Source: Dehalococcoidia bacterium
Lineage (GTDB): Bacteria > Chloroflexota > Dehalococcoidia > SHYB01
Length of the DNA stretch: 61,035 nt
Direction of reading: 5' to 3'
Assembly (NCBI GenBank): GCA_009693015.1
Contig: SHYB01000008.1
Coordinates: 1 to 61,035, forward strand
In this document: positions 16,423 through 25,211 of the stretch, in pieces
How the letters are laid out: each line of letters begins with the position of its first letter
Position numbering within the stretch: position 1 is the stretch's first letter
Notes under the pieces: model-generated
Told to the model about the DNA's origin: nothing
The model's input: only the letters and a program-made list of their open reading frames with translations
Databases searched by the model: none
Translations under genes and position numbers: made by a program

Positions 16423-18189
16423 ATGAATTCCCAGGTGTACTATCGGAAGTGGCGTCCGCAGTCGTTCGGCGACGTGGTGGGGCAGGAGCACGTCACGCAG
16501 ACGCTGCTCAACGCGCTGGGGACGGGGCGGATAGCGCATGCCTATCTGTTTTGCGGGCCGCGGGGCACGGGCAAGACGAGCATGGGGCGCATCCTGGCGA
16601 AGGCGGTCAACTGCCAGCGCAATGGGAAGGGTGAGCCGTGCAACGAGTGCGGAGTGTGCACCGGCGTCTCCGAAGGGCGCGCGCTGGACCTGATCGAAAT
16701 TGACGCGGCGAGCAACCGCGGCATCGACGAGATACGCAGCTTGCGGGAGAAGGTGAACTTCGCCCCGAACGAGTCGCGGTACAAGGTGTACATCATTGAC
16801 GAAGTGCACATGCTGACCAAGGAGGCGTTCAACGCGCTGCTGAAGACGCTGGAGGAGCCGCCGCCGCATACAATTTTTGTGCTGGCGACGACGGAGGCGC
16901 ACAAGCTGCCGCTCACGGTGGTCTCGCGGTGCCAGCGCTTCGATTTCCGGCGCATTGCCATGGCAGGGGTGGTGCAACGGCTGGCGCAGATATGCAAGAG
17001 CGAAGGTGTGGAGGCGGGGGAGGAGGTGCTGACGCTAGTGGCGCGCAGCGCGGGGGGCAGTCTGCGCGACGCGAGCAACGTGCTGGAACGGCTGACGGTG
17101 AGCCTGGGCAAGCAGCTGGCGCCGGCGCCGGTGCGTGAGACGCTGGGTCTGGGTGGGGATGAGCAGGTGCGCGCCGTGGCGATCGCCTCAGTGAAGGGCG
17201 ATGTGCCCGGGGGACTTACCGCCATGAACAAAGCTGCCGAGGACGGGCTGGACATGGCCCAGTTCCACCGGCGTGTGCTGGAGGATTTGCGCGGCCTGCT
17301 GCTGCTGGCGTCTGGGGCTGGGGAGGCGAGCGATCTTTCAGCGGAGGAGCGCCAGAGTCTGGCCGAAGCCGGACGGGGCGTGCCGATGGAGCGGGTGGTG
17401 GCGGCGTTGCGGGCGTTCCATCGCGCGGACCTGCGGGGGGCGAGCCCCGCATCGCTGCCGCTGGAACTGGCGCTGGTGGAGGCGGCGACGGCAGAGGTTT
17501 TCCCCGCTGCCCGGCAGGATGTTCCGGCCAGCGCGCCTCAAGCTCGCGTAGCCGCGCCAAGACCGCCTGCCGCCGCGCCGCGTGCTCTACCGCCCACATC
17601 GCCAGATATGGCGAGGCCCGTTGCGCCCGCGACCCGGCCTGCGGCAGCCGCGGCGCAACGACCGCCGCCCACGGAATTTTCCAGACCTGCCGCTGCGGGG
17701 CCGATTGCAGATATGATGGGGCAAGCCGCTCCGCCTGGGGCATCGCATACGGCGCCGCCGCCCGTTGCACCGGCGCCCGCCGCCCAGGGTGGGCCGGCGC
17801 AGGCGGGCGCAGGAGCGGGAGGATCGTCATTTCAACGCCTGAGCGAGCAGTGGAAGGCGGTTATCGACGCATCGCGGGGGAAGGGGCAGCGCTTCAAGCT
17901 GGACGCGCTGCTGCGGGATGCGCGCCCGCTTTCCGTGGAGGATGGGTGGGTGACGATAGGCTTCAAGTACCCGATGTTCGTGGATAGGATGACACAGGAG
18001 ACGGACAACCCCGGCACGAAGCGCGCGCTGGAAGATGCCATCGAGCAGGTGCTGGGGCAGCGGTGCCAGGTGAAATTCACCGTGGGCCAGGACAGGCCGC
18101 CGCCACGGGGCGGGCATTTGATGCGGGCGGCAATCGAGGAGATGGGAGCGCGGCCCGTGGCCAAGCCGGGCGGTATGGGCGAACGATAG
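16423..18189 (+). CDS. dnaX: DNA polymerase III gamma/tau subunit
   Basis: Clamp-loader ATPase. 588 aa. AAA+ motor with Walker A CGPRGTGKTS at 44-53, a zinc-binding CxxxxxxxxCxxCxxC group (CQRNGKGEPCNECGVC), DEVHML Walker B near 125, and sensor-1 TTEAH. Domain III reaches about 350, then a Pro/Ala-rich linker (about 370-470) and a C-terminal tau-like domain. I see no A-rich frameshift site for making a short gamma form. The ATG at 16423 (MNSQVYYRKWRP) is preferred over the GTG six bases upstream. Confidence 0.96.
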   Translation: MNSQVYYRKWRPQSFGDVVGQEHVTQTLLNALGTGRIAHAYLFCGPRGTGKTSMGRILAKAVNCQRNGKGEPCNECGVCTGVSEGRALDLIEIDAASNRGIDEIRSLREKVNFAPNESRYKVYIIDEVHMLTKEAFNALLKTLEEPPPHTIFVLATTEAHKLPLTVVSRCQRFDFRRIAMAGVVQRLAQICKSEGVEAGEEVLTLVARSAGGSLRDASNVLERLTVSLGKQLAPAPVRETLGLGGDEQVRAVAIASVKGDVPGGLTAMNKAAEDGLDMAQFHRRVLEDLRGLLLLASGAGEASDLSAEERQSLAEAGRGVPMERVVAALRAFHRADLRGASPASLPLELALVEAATAEVFPAARQDVPASAPQARVAAPRPPAAAPRALPPTSPDMARPVAPATRPAAAAAQRPPPTEFSRPAAAGPIADMMGQAAPPGASHTAPPPVAPAPAAQGGPAQAGAGAGGSSFQRLSEQWKAVIDASRGKGQRFKLDALLRDARPLSVEDGWVTIGFKYPMFVDRMTQETDNPGTKRALEDAIEQVLGQRCQVKFTVGQDRPPPRGGHLMRAAIEEMGARPVAKPGGMGER

Positions 18190-18217
18190 CGGCCGGGATG
18201 GTCGGAGGAGTGAGACG

Positions 18218-18526
18218 ATGAACAAGAACTTGTTACGGCAGGCGCAGCAGTTGCAGGCGCGCTTGCTGAAGGCGCAGCAGGAGCTGCCTAACCTTACGGC
18301 GGAGGCGACGGCGGGCGGCGGGGCAATCGCGGTAGTCGCCAGCGGGGATCAGAGGATACGCTCGATCAAGATACAGAAGGATGTGGTGAGCGCGGACGAT
18401 GTGGAGATGCTGGAAGACCTGGTGCTGGCGGCGGTGAACGACGCGCTGGAGAAGTCGAAAGAGGCAGCGTCCAAGCACATGAGCGCGATAACCGGCGGCC
18501 TGGGTCTGCCGCCAGGGCTGGTCTAG
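18218..18526 (+). CDS. ybaB: YbaB/EbfC nucleoid-associated protein
   Basis: Small dimeric DNA-binding protein, 102 aa, normal for the family. It has the N-terminal helix (MNKNLLRQAQQLQARLLKAQ), the central strand pair GGGAIAVVASGDQRIRSIKI and the tail GLGLPPGLV. A strong GGAGGAG lies seven bases before the ATG. The dnaX-ybaB-recR order is widely conserved among bacteria and confirms the assignment. Confidence 0.95.
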   Translation: MNKNLLRQAQQLQARLLKAQQELPNLTAEATAGGGAIAVVASGDQRIRSIKIQKDVVSADDVEMLEDLVLAAVNDALEKSKEAASKHMSAITGGLGLPPGLV

Positions 18527-18539
18527 GCAGAGGCGCACC

Positions 18540-19148
18540 GTGGACCACCAGCATGCCGCGGCCCCGCTGGCTCGCCTGATTGACGAGCTGCACCGCTTGC
18601 CCGGGGTAGGCCCAAAGACGGCGCAACGCCTGGCGTATCATCTTGTCCGCGCGCCGAAGGAAGAGGTGCAATCGCTGGCGGAGGCGCTTTCGGCGATGAA
18701 GGAGCAGGTGTTCTTCTGCTCGCAGTGCCACAATCTCACCGACGTTGAGCCCTGCGCGATCTGCGGCGATGGGCAGCGCGACCGCAGCACGGTGTGCGTG
18801 GTGGAGCAGGCGCTGGATATTCTGGCGCTGGAGCGGACGCGCCGCTACAAGGGGCTGTATCACGTGCTGCACGGGGCGATTTCGCCGATGAACGGCGTGG
18901 GGCCGGGCGATCTGACGATTGCGGCGCTGGAGGGGCGGCTGCGCACCGGCGCGGTGAAGGAGCTGATCCTGGCCACGAATCCCAACCTGGAAGGGGAGGC
19001 GACGGCGACGTACATCCAGCGGCAGGTGCGGGGATTGCCCGTTGCCGTGACGCGGCTGGCGCGGGGCCTGCCCTCCGGGGCGGACCTGGAGTACGCCGAC
19101 GAGGTGACGCTGGCGAGGGCGATCGAGGGACGGCAGGTGATGTCGTGA
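18540..19148 (+). CDS. recR: recombination mediator RecR
   Basis: Works with RecO to load RecA at single-strand gaps. 202 aa: a helix-hairpin-helix LPGVGPKTAQRLAYHLV at 18-34, the zinc finger CSQCHNLTDVEPCAIC at about 60-75, a Toprim domain with VVEQALDILALE, and HGAISPMNGVGP. GTG start at 18540 with AGAGG upstream. Its stop overlaps the recO GTG by two bases, so the mediator pair is co-translated. Confidence 0.96.
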   Translation: MDHQHAAAPLARLIDELHRLPGVGPKTAQRLAYHLVRAPKEEVQSLAEALSAMKEQVFFCSQCHNLTDVEPCAICGDGQRDRSTVCVVEQALDILALERTRRYKGLYHVLHGAISPMNGVGPGDLTIAALEGRLRTGAVKELILATNPNLEGEATATYIQRQVRGLPVAVTRLARGLPSGADLEYADEVTLARAIEGRQVMS

Positions 19149-19948
19149 CGAGCGCGGAGCGGCCCCGGCTGTATTCCACGGAGGCGATTGTCCTCAGGCA
19201 GACGCCGATGGGGGAGGCCGACCGGCTGCTGACGCTGTATACGCCGCACTACGGTAAGGTGCGGGCGATGGCGAAGGGCGCGCGGCGGGTGAAGAGCCGG
19301 CTGGGCGGGCACCTGGAGCCGCTGACGCGGGTGCGGGTGCTGCTAGCGCAGGGGACGACGTTCGCGGTGGTGTCGCAGGCGGAGACGCTGGGGAACACGC
19401 TGGCGCTGCGGGGGGACCTGTGGCGCATGACGTGCGGCTTCTATATGGCGGAGCTGGTGGACCGCTTCGCGCAGGAGGAGCAGGAGAACGGCGCGCTGTA
19501 CCGGCTGCTGGAGGAGAGCGTGGCGGCGCTGGCGGAAGCGCCCGACCCGGATACGCTGCTGCGTTTCTTTGAGACGAGGCTGCTGGCGCTGATGGGGTTT
19601 CTGCCGGAGCTGCACCAGTGCGCTTCCTGCGGGATGGCGCTGGCGCCGGTGACCAACTCTTTCAGTCCCGCCGTGGGTGGGGCGCTGTGCCCGGCATGCC
19701 GGGCACAGCAGGCACTGGCGCGGCCCATGACGCTGCAGGCGCTCAAGGTGCTGCGGCTGTTCTCCGGCTGCGCGCTGGAAGCGGCCCTGGCGCTGCGCGT
19801 GCCGGAGCCGCTGGCAGTTGAACTGGAGCACCTCTTGCGGCAGTATATTAGGTACGTTTTGGAACGGGACGTGCGTTCCACGGAATTTCTCGATATGCTG
19901 CGTAGGGAGATGCGTGAAGACGCGTTCCTGGCGCAACAACGAGCATGA
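19145..19948 (+). CDS. recO: DNA repair protein RecO
   Basis: 267 aa. An N-terminal OB fold begins YSTEAIVLRQTPMGEADRLL, with the family's YSxxGxxxxxA-like run (TPHYGKVRAMAKGARRVKS). A helical bundle follows, then the zinc-binding CASCG...CPAC near 160-185. The frame is open far upstream inside recR, but the start must be the GTG at 19145, which overlaps the recR stop (GTGA). accC starts nine bases after the stop. Confidence 0.94.
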   Translation: MTSAERPRLYSTEAIVLRQTPMGEADRLLTLYTPHYGKVRAMAKGARRVKSRLGGHLEPLTRVRVLLAQGTTFAVVSQAETLGNTLALRGDLWRMTCGFYMAELVDRFAQEEQENGALYRLLEESVAALAEAPDPDTLLRFFETRLLALMGFLPELHQCASCGMALAPVTNSFSPAVGGALCPACRAQQALARPMTLQALKVLRLFSGCALEAALALRVPEPLAVELEHLLRQYIRYVLERDVRSTEFLDMLRREMREDAFLAQQRA

Positions 19949-19957
19949 GCAGGGCGA

Positions 19958-21484
19958 GTGTTTAAGAAAATACTGATCGCGAACCGGGGCGAAGTGGCGC
20001 TGCGCATCATGCGCACGTGTACGGACATGGACGTGTTGTCGGTGGCGGTGTTCTCCGACGCTGACCGCAAATCGCCGCACGTCACCTATGCCGATGAGGC
20101 GTACCACATAGGGCCGCCGCCGCCGCGTGAGAGCTATCTCAACATTGAGGCGGTGCTGCGCGCGGCGAAGGAGTCCAAGGCGGAGGCGATTCACCCCGGC
20201 TACGGTTTCCTTTCCGAGAACCCGGACTTCGCCCAGGCGGTGGTGGACGCGGGCATCGTGTTCATCGGGCCGACGGCGGCGCAGATCCGCGCCATGGGCA
20301 ACAAGCTGGGGGCGCGGCGTCTGATGCAGAAGGCGGGAGTGCCCATTGTGCCCGGCGCTACGGTGGAGTCGGCGTCCGTGGAGGCGTTGAAGAAGCTGGC
20401 GAAGGAGATCGGCTACCCGGTGCTGGTGAAGCCGGCGAGCGGCGGCGGCGGCAAGGGCATGCATGTGGTGCAGGCCGAGGAGGAGTTGGAGGGGGCGCTG
20501 GACATCGCGCGGCGAGAGGCGATGTCGGCGTTCGGCAGCTCCACGGTGTACCTGGAGCGCTACCTGCACCGGGTGCGGCATATTGAAATCCAGATAGCGC
20601 GGGACACGCGAGGGCATGCGATCCACCTGGGCGAGCGCGAATGCTCGGTGCAGCGGCGGCACCAGAAAATCGTCGAGGAGTGCCCATCGGTGGCGGTCAC
20701 CAAAGATCTGCGCGCCCGCATGGTGAAGGCGGCGCTGGCGGCGGTGAATGCGGTGGGGTACAACGGCGTGGGCACGCTGGAGTTTCTGGTGGACGATCAG
20801 AAGAACTTCTACTTCCTGGAGATGAATACGCGGTTGCAGGTGGAGCATACGGTGACGGAGCGGGTGACCGGCGTGGACCTGGTGAAGCAGCAGCTGCTGA
20901 TCGCCAGCGGCGAGGAGCTTTCGTGGACGCAGGATCAGATCAAGTTCAACGGCTGGGCGGTGGAATGCCGCGTGTCCGCGGAGGACCCGTACAACAACTT
21001 CATGCCCAGCCCAGGGGTGATCAGCGTGCTGTATGAGCCGGGCGGGCCCGGCGTGCGGGTGGACAGCGGCGTGTCGGAAGGGTTCGAGATCCCGGTGTAC
21101 TACGACCCGATGATCGCCAAGCTGATCGCCTGGGGACGCAACCGCGACGAGGCGATCCGGCGAATGCGGCGCGTGCTGGGGGAGTACAAGCTCCTGGGTA
21201 TCCGCAACAACATACCGTTCTTGCTGGCGATTGTCCGCCATCCGAATTTTGTGGCGGGGGACTTGCACACTGGCTTTCTCGACGAGCACACCGATCTTTT
21301 CCAGCAGGAGGCCAACGCCAGCCCGGAGTACGCCGCGATTGTGGCCGCGCTGCTGGAGCATGCGTCGAAGCAGAAGCCCCGTACCGGCGCGCCGAACGGC
21401 GCGAACGGGAGCAACGGTGGCGGTGCAGGATTGGCATGGCGAAGCGCGGTGCAAGGCGGCGCGTGGGGGCGCTCCTGGCGCTAA
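19958..21484 (+). CDS. accC: biotin carboxylase subunit of an acyl-CoA carboxylase
   Basis: Carboxylates biotin on the carrier protein with ATP and bicarbonate. 508 aa: N-domain KILIANRGEVALRIMR, ATP-grasp glycine loop KPASGGGGKGM near 160, catalytic EMNTRLQVEHTVTE near 288, and the C-domain through GFLDEHTDLF near 450. A variable Asn/Gly tail ends the protein. The biotin carrier follows after 26 bases, but no carboxyltransferase is in the window, so acetyl- versus propionyl-CoA use cannot be decided. GTG start. Confidence 0.94.
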   Translation: MFKKILIANRGEVALRIMRTCTDMDVLSVAVFSDADRKSPHVTYADEAYHIGPPPPRESYLNIEAVLRAAKESKAEAIHPGYGFLSENPDFAQAVVDAGIVFIGPTAAQIRAMGNKLGARRLMQKAGVPIVPGATVESASVEALKKLAKEIGYPVLVKPASGGGGKGMHVVQAEEELEGALDIARREAMSAFGSSTVYLERYLHRVRHIEIQIARDTRGHAIHLGERECSVQRRHQKIVEECPSVAVTKDLRARMVKAALAAVNAVGYNGVGTLEFLVDDQKNFYFLEMNTRLQVEHTVTERVTGVDLVKQQLLIASGEELSWTQDQIKFNGWAVECRVSAEDPYNNFMPSPGVISVLYEPGGPGVRVDSGVSEGFEIPVYYDPMIAKLIAWGRNRDEAIRRMRRVLGEYKLLGIRNNIPFLLAIVRHPNFVAGDLHTGFLDEHTDLFQQEANASPEYAAIVAALLEHASKQKPRTGAPNGANGSNGGGAGLAWRSAVQGGAWGRSWR

Positions 21485-21510
21485 GGCGGCAGGATTTTGG
21501 AAGGATAGGT

Positions 21511-22020
21511 ATGGCAGTAGAGAAGTACCGCGTGCAGGCAGGGGAGCAGTGGTTCGATGTGAGCATCGAGCCGAAGAACGGGCGTTACGCGGTGACGGTG
21601 GGCGAGAAGACGTGGGAGGCCGACCTGGAGGTGTTCACGGGGACGAACCTGGTGTCGCTGATCCTGGACAGGCGGTCGCTGAAGTTTCTGGTGGACAAGG
21701 ACGGTGATCGGTACACGGTGCTGCGGAACCTGGAATTGCACGAGGTGCGGGTGAAGGCGGCGTGGGCGGCGGCGAAGGGCGGCGGGACGGCGGGCGCCGG
21801 CGGCGGCGATCTGACGATCGAGTCGCCGCTGGTGGGGGTGGTGGTGCAGGTGCGGGCGCAGGCGGGGCAGAAGGTGGAGAAGGGCGAGGTGCTGTGCGTG
21901 ATCGAGGCGATGAAGATGCAGAATGAGTTGAAGGCGCCGCGGGCAGGGACGGTGAAGGCGGTGCGGGTGAGCCAGGGGCAGAAGGTCGCGCAGAAGCAGG
22001 CGCTGCTGCTGCTGGGGTAG
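21511..22020 (+). CDS. biotin carboxyl carrier (biotinyl-lipoyl) protein
   Basis: 169 aa. The C-terminal 70 residues form a biotinyl domain with the biotin-accepting lysine in EAMKMQNELKAP. The N-terminal 85 residues (EKYRVQAGEQWFDVSIEP onward) resemble the extension seen in carriers of pyruvate and acyl-CoA carboxylases, joined by a Gly/Ala linker. The ATG at 21511 has GGAAGGA upstream and is preferred over the longer frame overlapping accC. It is the partner of the preceding carboxylase. Confidence 0.92.
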   Translation: MAVEKYRVQAGEQWFDVSIEPKNGRYAVTVGEKTWEADLEVFTGTNLVSLILDRRSLKFLVDKDGDRYTVLRNLELHEVRVKAAWAAAKGGGTAGAGGGDLTIESPLVGVVVQVRAQAGQKVEKGEVLCVIEAMKMQNELKAPRAGTVKAVRVSQGQKVAQKQALLLLG

Positions 22021-22021
22021 G

Positions 22022-23284
22022 TCAGGGGAGGGTCATGGGCGCGGGCGCAGCACGCCGCTCGCGCCAGGTGATGGCGCCAAGGGTGGCGGCGCCGAGGACG
22101 GAGAAGCCTCCGGCGGCGAGAAACAGCACGCGGAAGCTGGAGACGTCCACGATGGCGCCCATGAGCACGCCGCCGCCCAGCAATCCGACGTCCAGCCCCA
22201 GTGCGAACGTGGCCATGGCAGCGCCGAGGTTTTTGCCTTTCGCCCGGTCAACCACCATTGCCTGGATGCCGGGCTGGGCCACGCCCTGTCCCGTGCCGGC
22301 GATGGCGGCGCCAATGAGCACCCCCGCCGGCGTCTGCACCACGGCGATGCACCACGTCCCCACGGCGATCAGGATGATCGCGGGCACGATGGAGTAGGCG
22401 CGGGGGTATTTGTCCAGGGCGTGGCCGCTGACGAAGCGGACGCCTATCACGGCAATGGCGAAGACCATGTAGTACAGACCAGCGTTGGAGAGGCCGACCT
22501 CTTTGGCATAGACGGGGATGAACACGTTGAGGGCCACGGTGTTGGTGACGATCATGAAGTGGATGACGCCCGGCACGGCCCCGGCGCGGCTGAAGAGGGA
22601 GAGGAAGTTCCGGCGCAGGGGCATGGGAACGGCGGGCGAGGGGATGTGTCGCTCGCGGATGCCGAGGGCGAAGAGCGCACTGGCGAGGGCGATGGCTCCG
22701 GCGAAGACGAAAAGCACGGCGAAGTTGTAATCGCCGGAGACCTGGCTGCCGCTGCCGGGGAGCCAATGCTGCACGCGGGCCTCTGTGCCGGAGAGGACAG
22801 CGCTGGAGACGATCCAGGCACCGAGGAGCGGGGCGAAGACCATGGCTGCGGTGCTGACCAGCCCGTAGTTGCTCATGATGCGCCCGCGCTTGTCCGCGGG
22901 GGCGAGATCGCCGACGTAGGCGAGCGAGGCGGTGAAGAAGATGGAGATGCCGGCCCCGGCGAGAAGGCGTACGGGCCAAATGAGCGCGGTGCTGGAGGCC
23001 AGGTTGTAGCCGGGAGCGGCGATGCAGAGGAGCATGGCTCCGAGGACGGCGAAACGCTTGCGGCCGTAGCGGTCTACAAGCCGCCCGGTGAAGGGTCGCA
23101 GGACGATGGAGACGCCGCCCGCGCCGCCGACGAGCAGCCCGATGAGGGTCTTGGAGCCGCCAAGCTCTTGGATGTACAGGGGCAGGGTGGGAAAGAAGAG
23201 GACGAAGCCGATGAAGAAGCAGATGCCGGACAGGCAGATGAGGACAAAGTCCCGGGAGAGGATGCGATCGTGATGGGAGGACAT
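22022..23284 (-). CDS. major facilitator superfamily transporter
   Basis: 420 aa with about 12 hydrophobic segments. The MFS loop 2-3 signature appears as GRLVDRYGRKRFAVLGA near residue 68, and the equivalent in the second half is HALDKYPRAYS. The drug:proton/sugar exporter subgroup is likely from overall form, but the substrate is unknown. It converges on the carrier-protein gene with one base between the stops and diverges from the selenoprotein gene. Confidence 0.88.
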   Translation of the reverse strand: MSSHHDRILSRDFVLICLSGICFFIGFVLFFPTLPLYIQELGGSKTLIGLLVGGAGGVSIVLRPFTGRLVDRYGRKRFAVLGAMLLCIAAPGYNLASSTALIWPVRLLAGAGISIFFTASLAYVGDLAPADKRGRIMSNYGLVSTAAMVFAPLLGAWIVSSAVLSGTEARVQHWLPGSGSQVSGDYNFAVLFVFAGAIALASALFALGIRERHIPSPAVPMPLRRNFLSLFSRAGAVPGVIHFMIVTNTVALNVFIPVYAKEVGLSNAGLYYMVFAIAVIGVRFVSGHALDKYPRAYSIVPAIILIAVGTWCIAVVQTPAGVLIGAAIAGTGQGVAQPGIQAMVVDRAKGKNLGAAMATFALGLDVGLLGGGVLMGAIVDVSSFRVLFLAAGGFSVLGAATLGAITWRERRAAPAPMTLP

Positions 23285-23343
23285 GGAGGGGCGGCGCGGC
23301 AGGCCGGGCGCCAGTATAGCACGGGATGGCGGGGGGAACGGCG

Positions 23344-23372
23344 TTGACCAGGGTAGGGCGCAAGAGTAGAAT
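23344..23372 (+). promoter_or_regulatory. sigma70-type promoter of the UGSC selenoprotein
   Basis: TTGACC at 23344-23349, a 17-base spacer and TAGAAT at 23367-23372, then C. The spacer contains GGGCGCAAG just before the -10, identical to the trkH promoter at 5025. The predicted start near 23379 leaves a 33-base leader with AGGAGG at 23401-23406. Confidence 0.75.
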
Positions 23373-23411
23373 CACGCTGCGCACGCACGGACGATGCGCC
23401 AGGAGGCAGAT

Positions 23412-25130
23412 ATGGCGACATTGACGATTGTGAACCCAGTGGCGGAGCCGAAGGCGGATGCGCTTTCAGGCGGACGGTTCCAGCCGGCGAAGCGTTCAGC
23501 GTCCCTAGACGGCAAGACGGTGGGGCTGTTCTGGAACGCTAAGGCGGGCGGCGATGTGGCGCTGGCGCGCACCAAGGAGAACTTGGCGCGGCTGTACCCC
23601 AAAGCGACGTTCGTGGATATTCTGGCGGCGCACGGGTCGCACATGCGGCAGGCGTCTAAGGGGCAGGTGGAGGAGCTTTCCAAGCGCATTCACGCGATCG
23701 TGGGAAGCACATCGGACTGAGGCAGCTGCACTTCCTGGCTTGTGCGTGACATGAGCCTCTTCGAAAAGGCGGGCATCCCTTCGGTGAGCTGGACGGCGAA
23801 TCGCTTCGCCGAGGACGCGCGGTGGAGCGCGAACACGTTCGGCTGCCCGGAAATGCCCATCGCTGTGGTGGGGGAGCCGTTTACCAACCAAGACCCTGGG
23901 CGCATCCACGATATGGTGGACGCCAACATGCAGCAGGTGATTAACGCGCTGACGCAGCAGCGGGAGATACTCACGCTGCCGCCATCGTTCGACCATGTGG
24001 TGCGGTCGAGCGAAGCGCACCTGAACTACAGCGGCAAGGACCTGCTGGACTGCTTCGACGCGATGCAGACGGAGTTTATCAAGAACGGGTGGAGCGACGG
24101 CATGCCGCTGGTGCCGCCGACGCCGGAGAAGGTGGCGGCGATGGTGGCGGCATCGGGCCGGAAGGCCGACGAGGTGGTGGGCATTTACGCGCCGGGCTTC
24201 GGCGTGGGGACGGTGGAGAAGATCGCGGCGAACGCGGTGATGGCAGGGTGCAAGCCGGCGGCGATGCCGGTGGTGCTGGCGGTGGCGGAGTGCGTGCTGC
24301 AGCGGCTGCTTTCGCTGCGGACGTTCGCCATGTCCACGGGGCCACAGGCGCCGGTGATCACCGTGAGCGGGCCGTACGCCAAAGAGATCGGCATGAACAA
24401 CGGCATTTGCGCGCTGGGCCCAGGCTCCATCTCGCAGGTGAATGTGAGCATCGGCAGGACGCTGCGCCTGATGATGATGAACGTGGGCCATTCGTACCCT
24501 GCGGTGAGCGACATGGATACGATCGGCACTTCGATGAAGTTCAGCGCGTGCGTGGCGGAGAATGAGGAGCGGAACCCGTGGGAGCCGTATCGCGTGTCCA
24601 AGGGCTACTCCAAGGATGCGACGATTGTGACGGTGAACGTGCCCTACGGCGTGTGCGAGCTGTTCGATTTCCAGAACCACGATCCCAACAAGCTGATCAA
24701 GGTGTTCGGATCGGCGGCGCGGAACCTGGCGCAGGTGCAGGTGGCGAACTGGCTGATCAACACGCGGGGGCCGAACGCGGGCCACGGCATCTACTACGGC
24801 GAGGCGCAGAACTTGATCCTTATGTGCCCCGACCACGCCCAGGCGTTCGGGCGGGCGGGATGGTCGCTGCGCAAGGTGAAGGAAGAGCTGTTCAAGGTGG
24901 CGCGGGCGCCGTTCGACGAGGTGATGCTGAACAAGCCGGTGGAGAGCTTTATCGTGGCGCACCCCGAGTTGCAATGGCTGTGGGATAACCCGCGCACGGA
25001 AGTGTCGCTGTACCCCAGCCCGGAGTCGTTCGACATCTTTGTGGTGGGCGGCGACGCGGGACGGAGCCTGTACCACTACGGGGGCACGCTTTCGCTGAGC
25101 ACGCCGGTGAAGCTGCCGGGGAAGAAGTAG
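23412..25130 (+). CDS. UGSC-family selenoprotein, read through an in-frame UGA
   Basis: Reading TGA at 23718-23720 as selenocysteine joins two open stretches in one frame into a 572-residue protein. Sec103 lies in STSD-U-GSCTSWLVRD, the UGSC motif that gives the family its name (Sec or Cys at this place). Residues 1-102 hold the Rossmann-like KTVGLFWNAKAGGDVAL; after the motif, FEKAGIPSVSW continues the same domain. From about 210 a second domain begins (NGWSDGMPLVPPTPEKV, EKIAANAVMAGCKPAAMPVV). AGGAGG sits five bases before the ATG at 23412. The function is unknown; a redox role for the selenol is inference. Standard gene finders would split it at the UGA. Confidence 0.85.
23718..23759 (+). 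promoter_or_regulatory. candidate bacterial SECIS element
   Basis: Immediately after the UGA the RNA can fold with an outer stem GAGGC (23719-23723)/GCCTC (23755-23759) and an apical stem GCAC (23728-23731)/GTGC (23742-23745). The 10-base loop has GG at 23737-23738, 17-18 bases after the UGA; bacterial SECIS elements show loop guanines at about this distance. The internal loop is asymmetric, so the fold is only a candidate. Confidence 0.5.
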
Positions 25131-25165
25131 CGCGGGCTAGGCAAGGCAGGGGGAACGAAAGAGAA

Positions 25166-25203
25166 AGAGGGGGCGCTCATCAGGAGCGCCCCCTCTGTTG
25201 TTT
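25166..25203. terminator. strong bidirectional rho-independent terminator
   Basis: A perfect 13-bp stem (25166-25178 with 25184-25196) around the loop ATCAG is followed on the plus strand by GTTGTTTG, and on the minus strand by TTTCTCTTTCG. It sits between the converging selenoprotein and membrane-GAF genes and can end transcription from both. Confidence 0.9.
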
Positions 25204-25211
25204 GTGGGAAG

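Noticed and set aside
16423-18189. Programmed frameshift in dnaX
   Set aside because: No run of six or more A residues or other slippery heptamer with a following stem was seen in the linker region.
19343-21454. 703-codon open frame on the minus strand, opposite recO and accC
   Set aside because: Antisense shadow of two clearly conserved genes; the translation is His/Arg/Gln-rich low-complexity, as expected from high-GC codon bias.
23505-25076. 523-codon minus-strand open frame opposite the selenoprotein
   Set aside because: His/Arg-rich shadow of a conserved coding frame.
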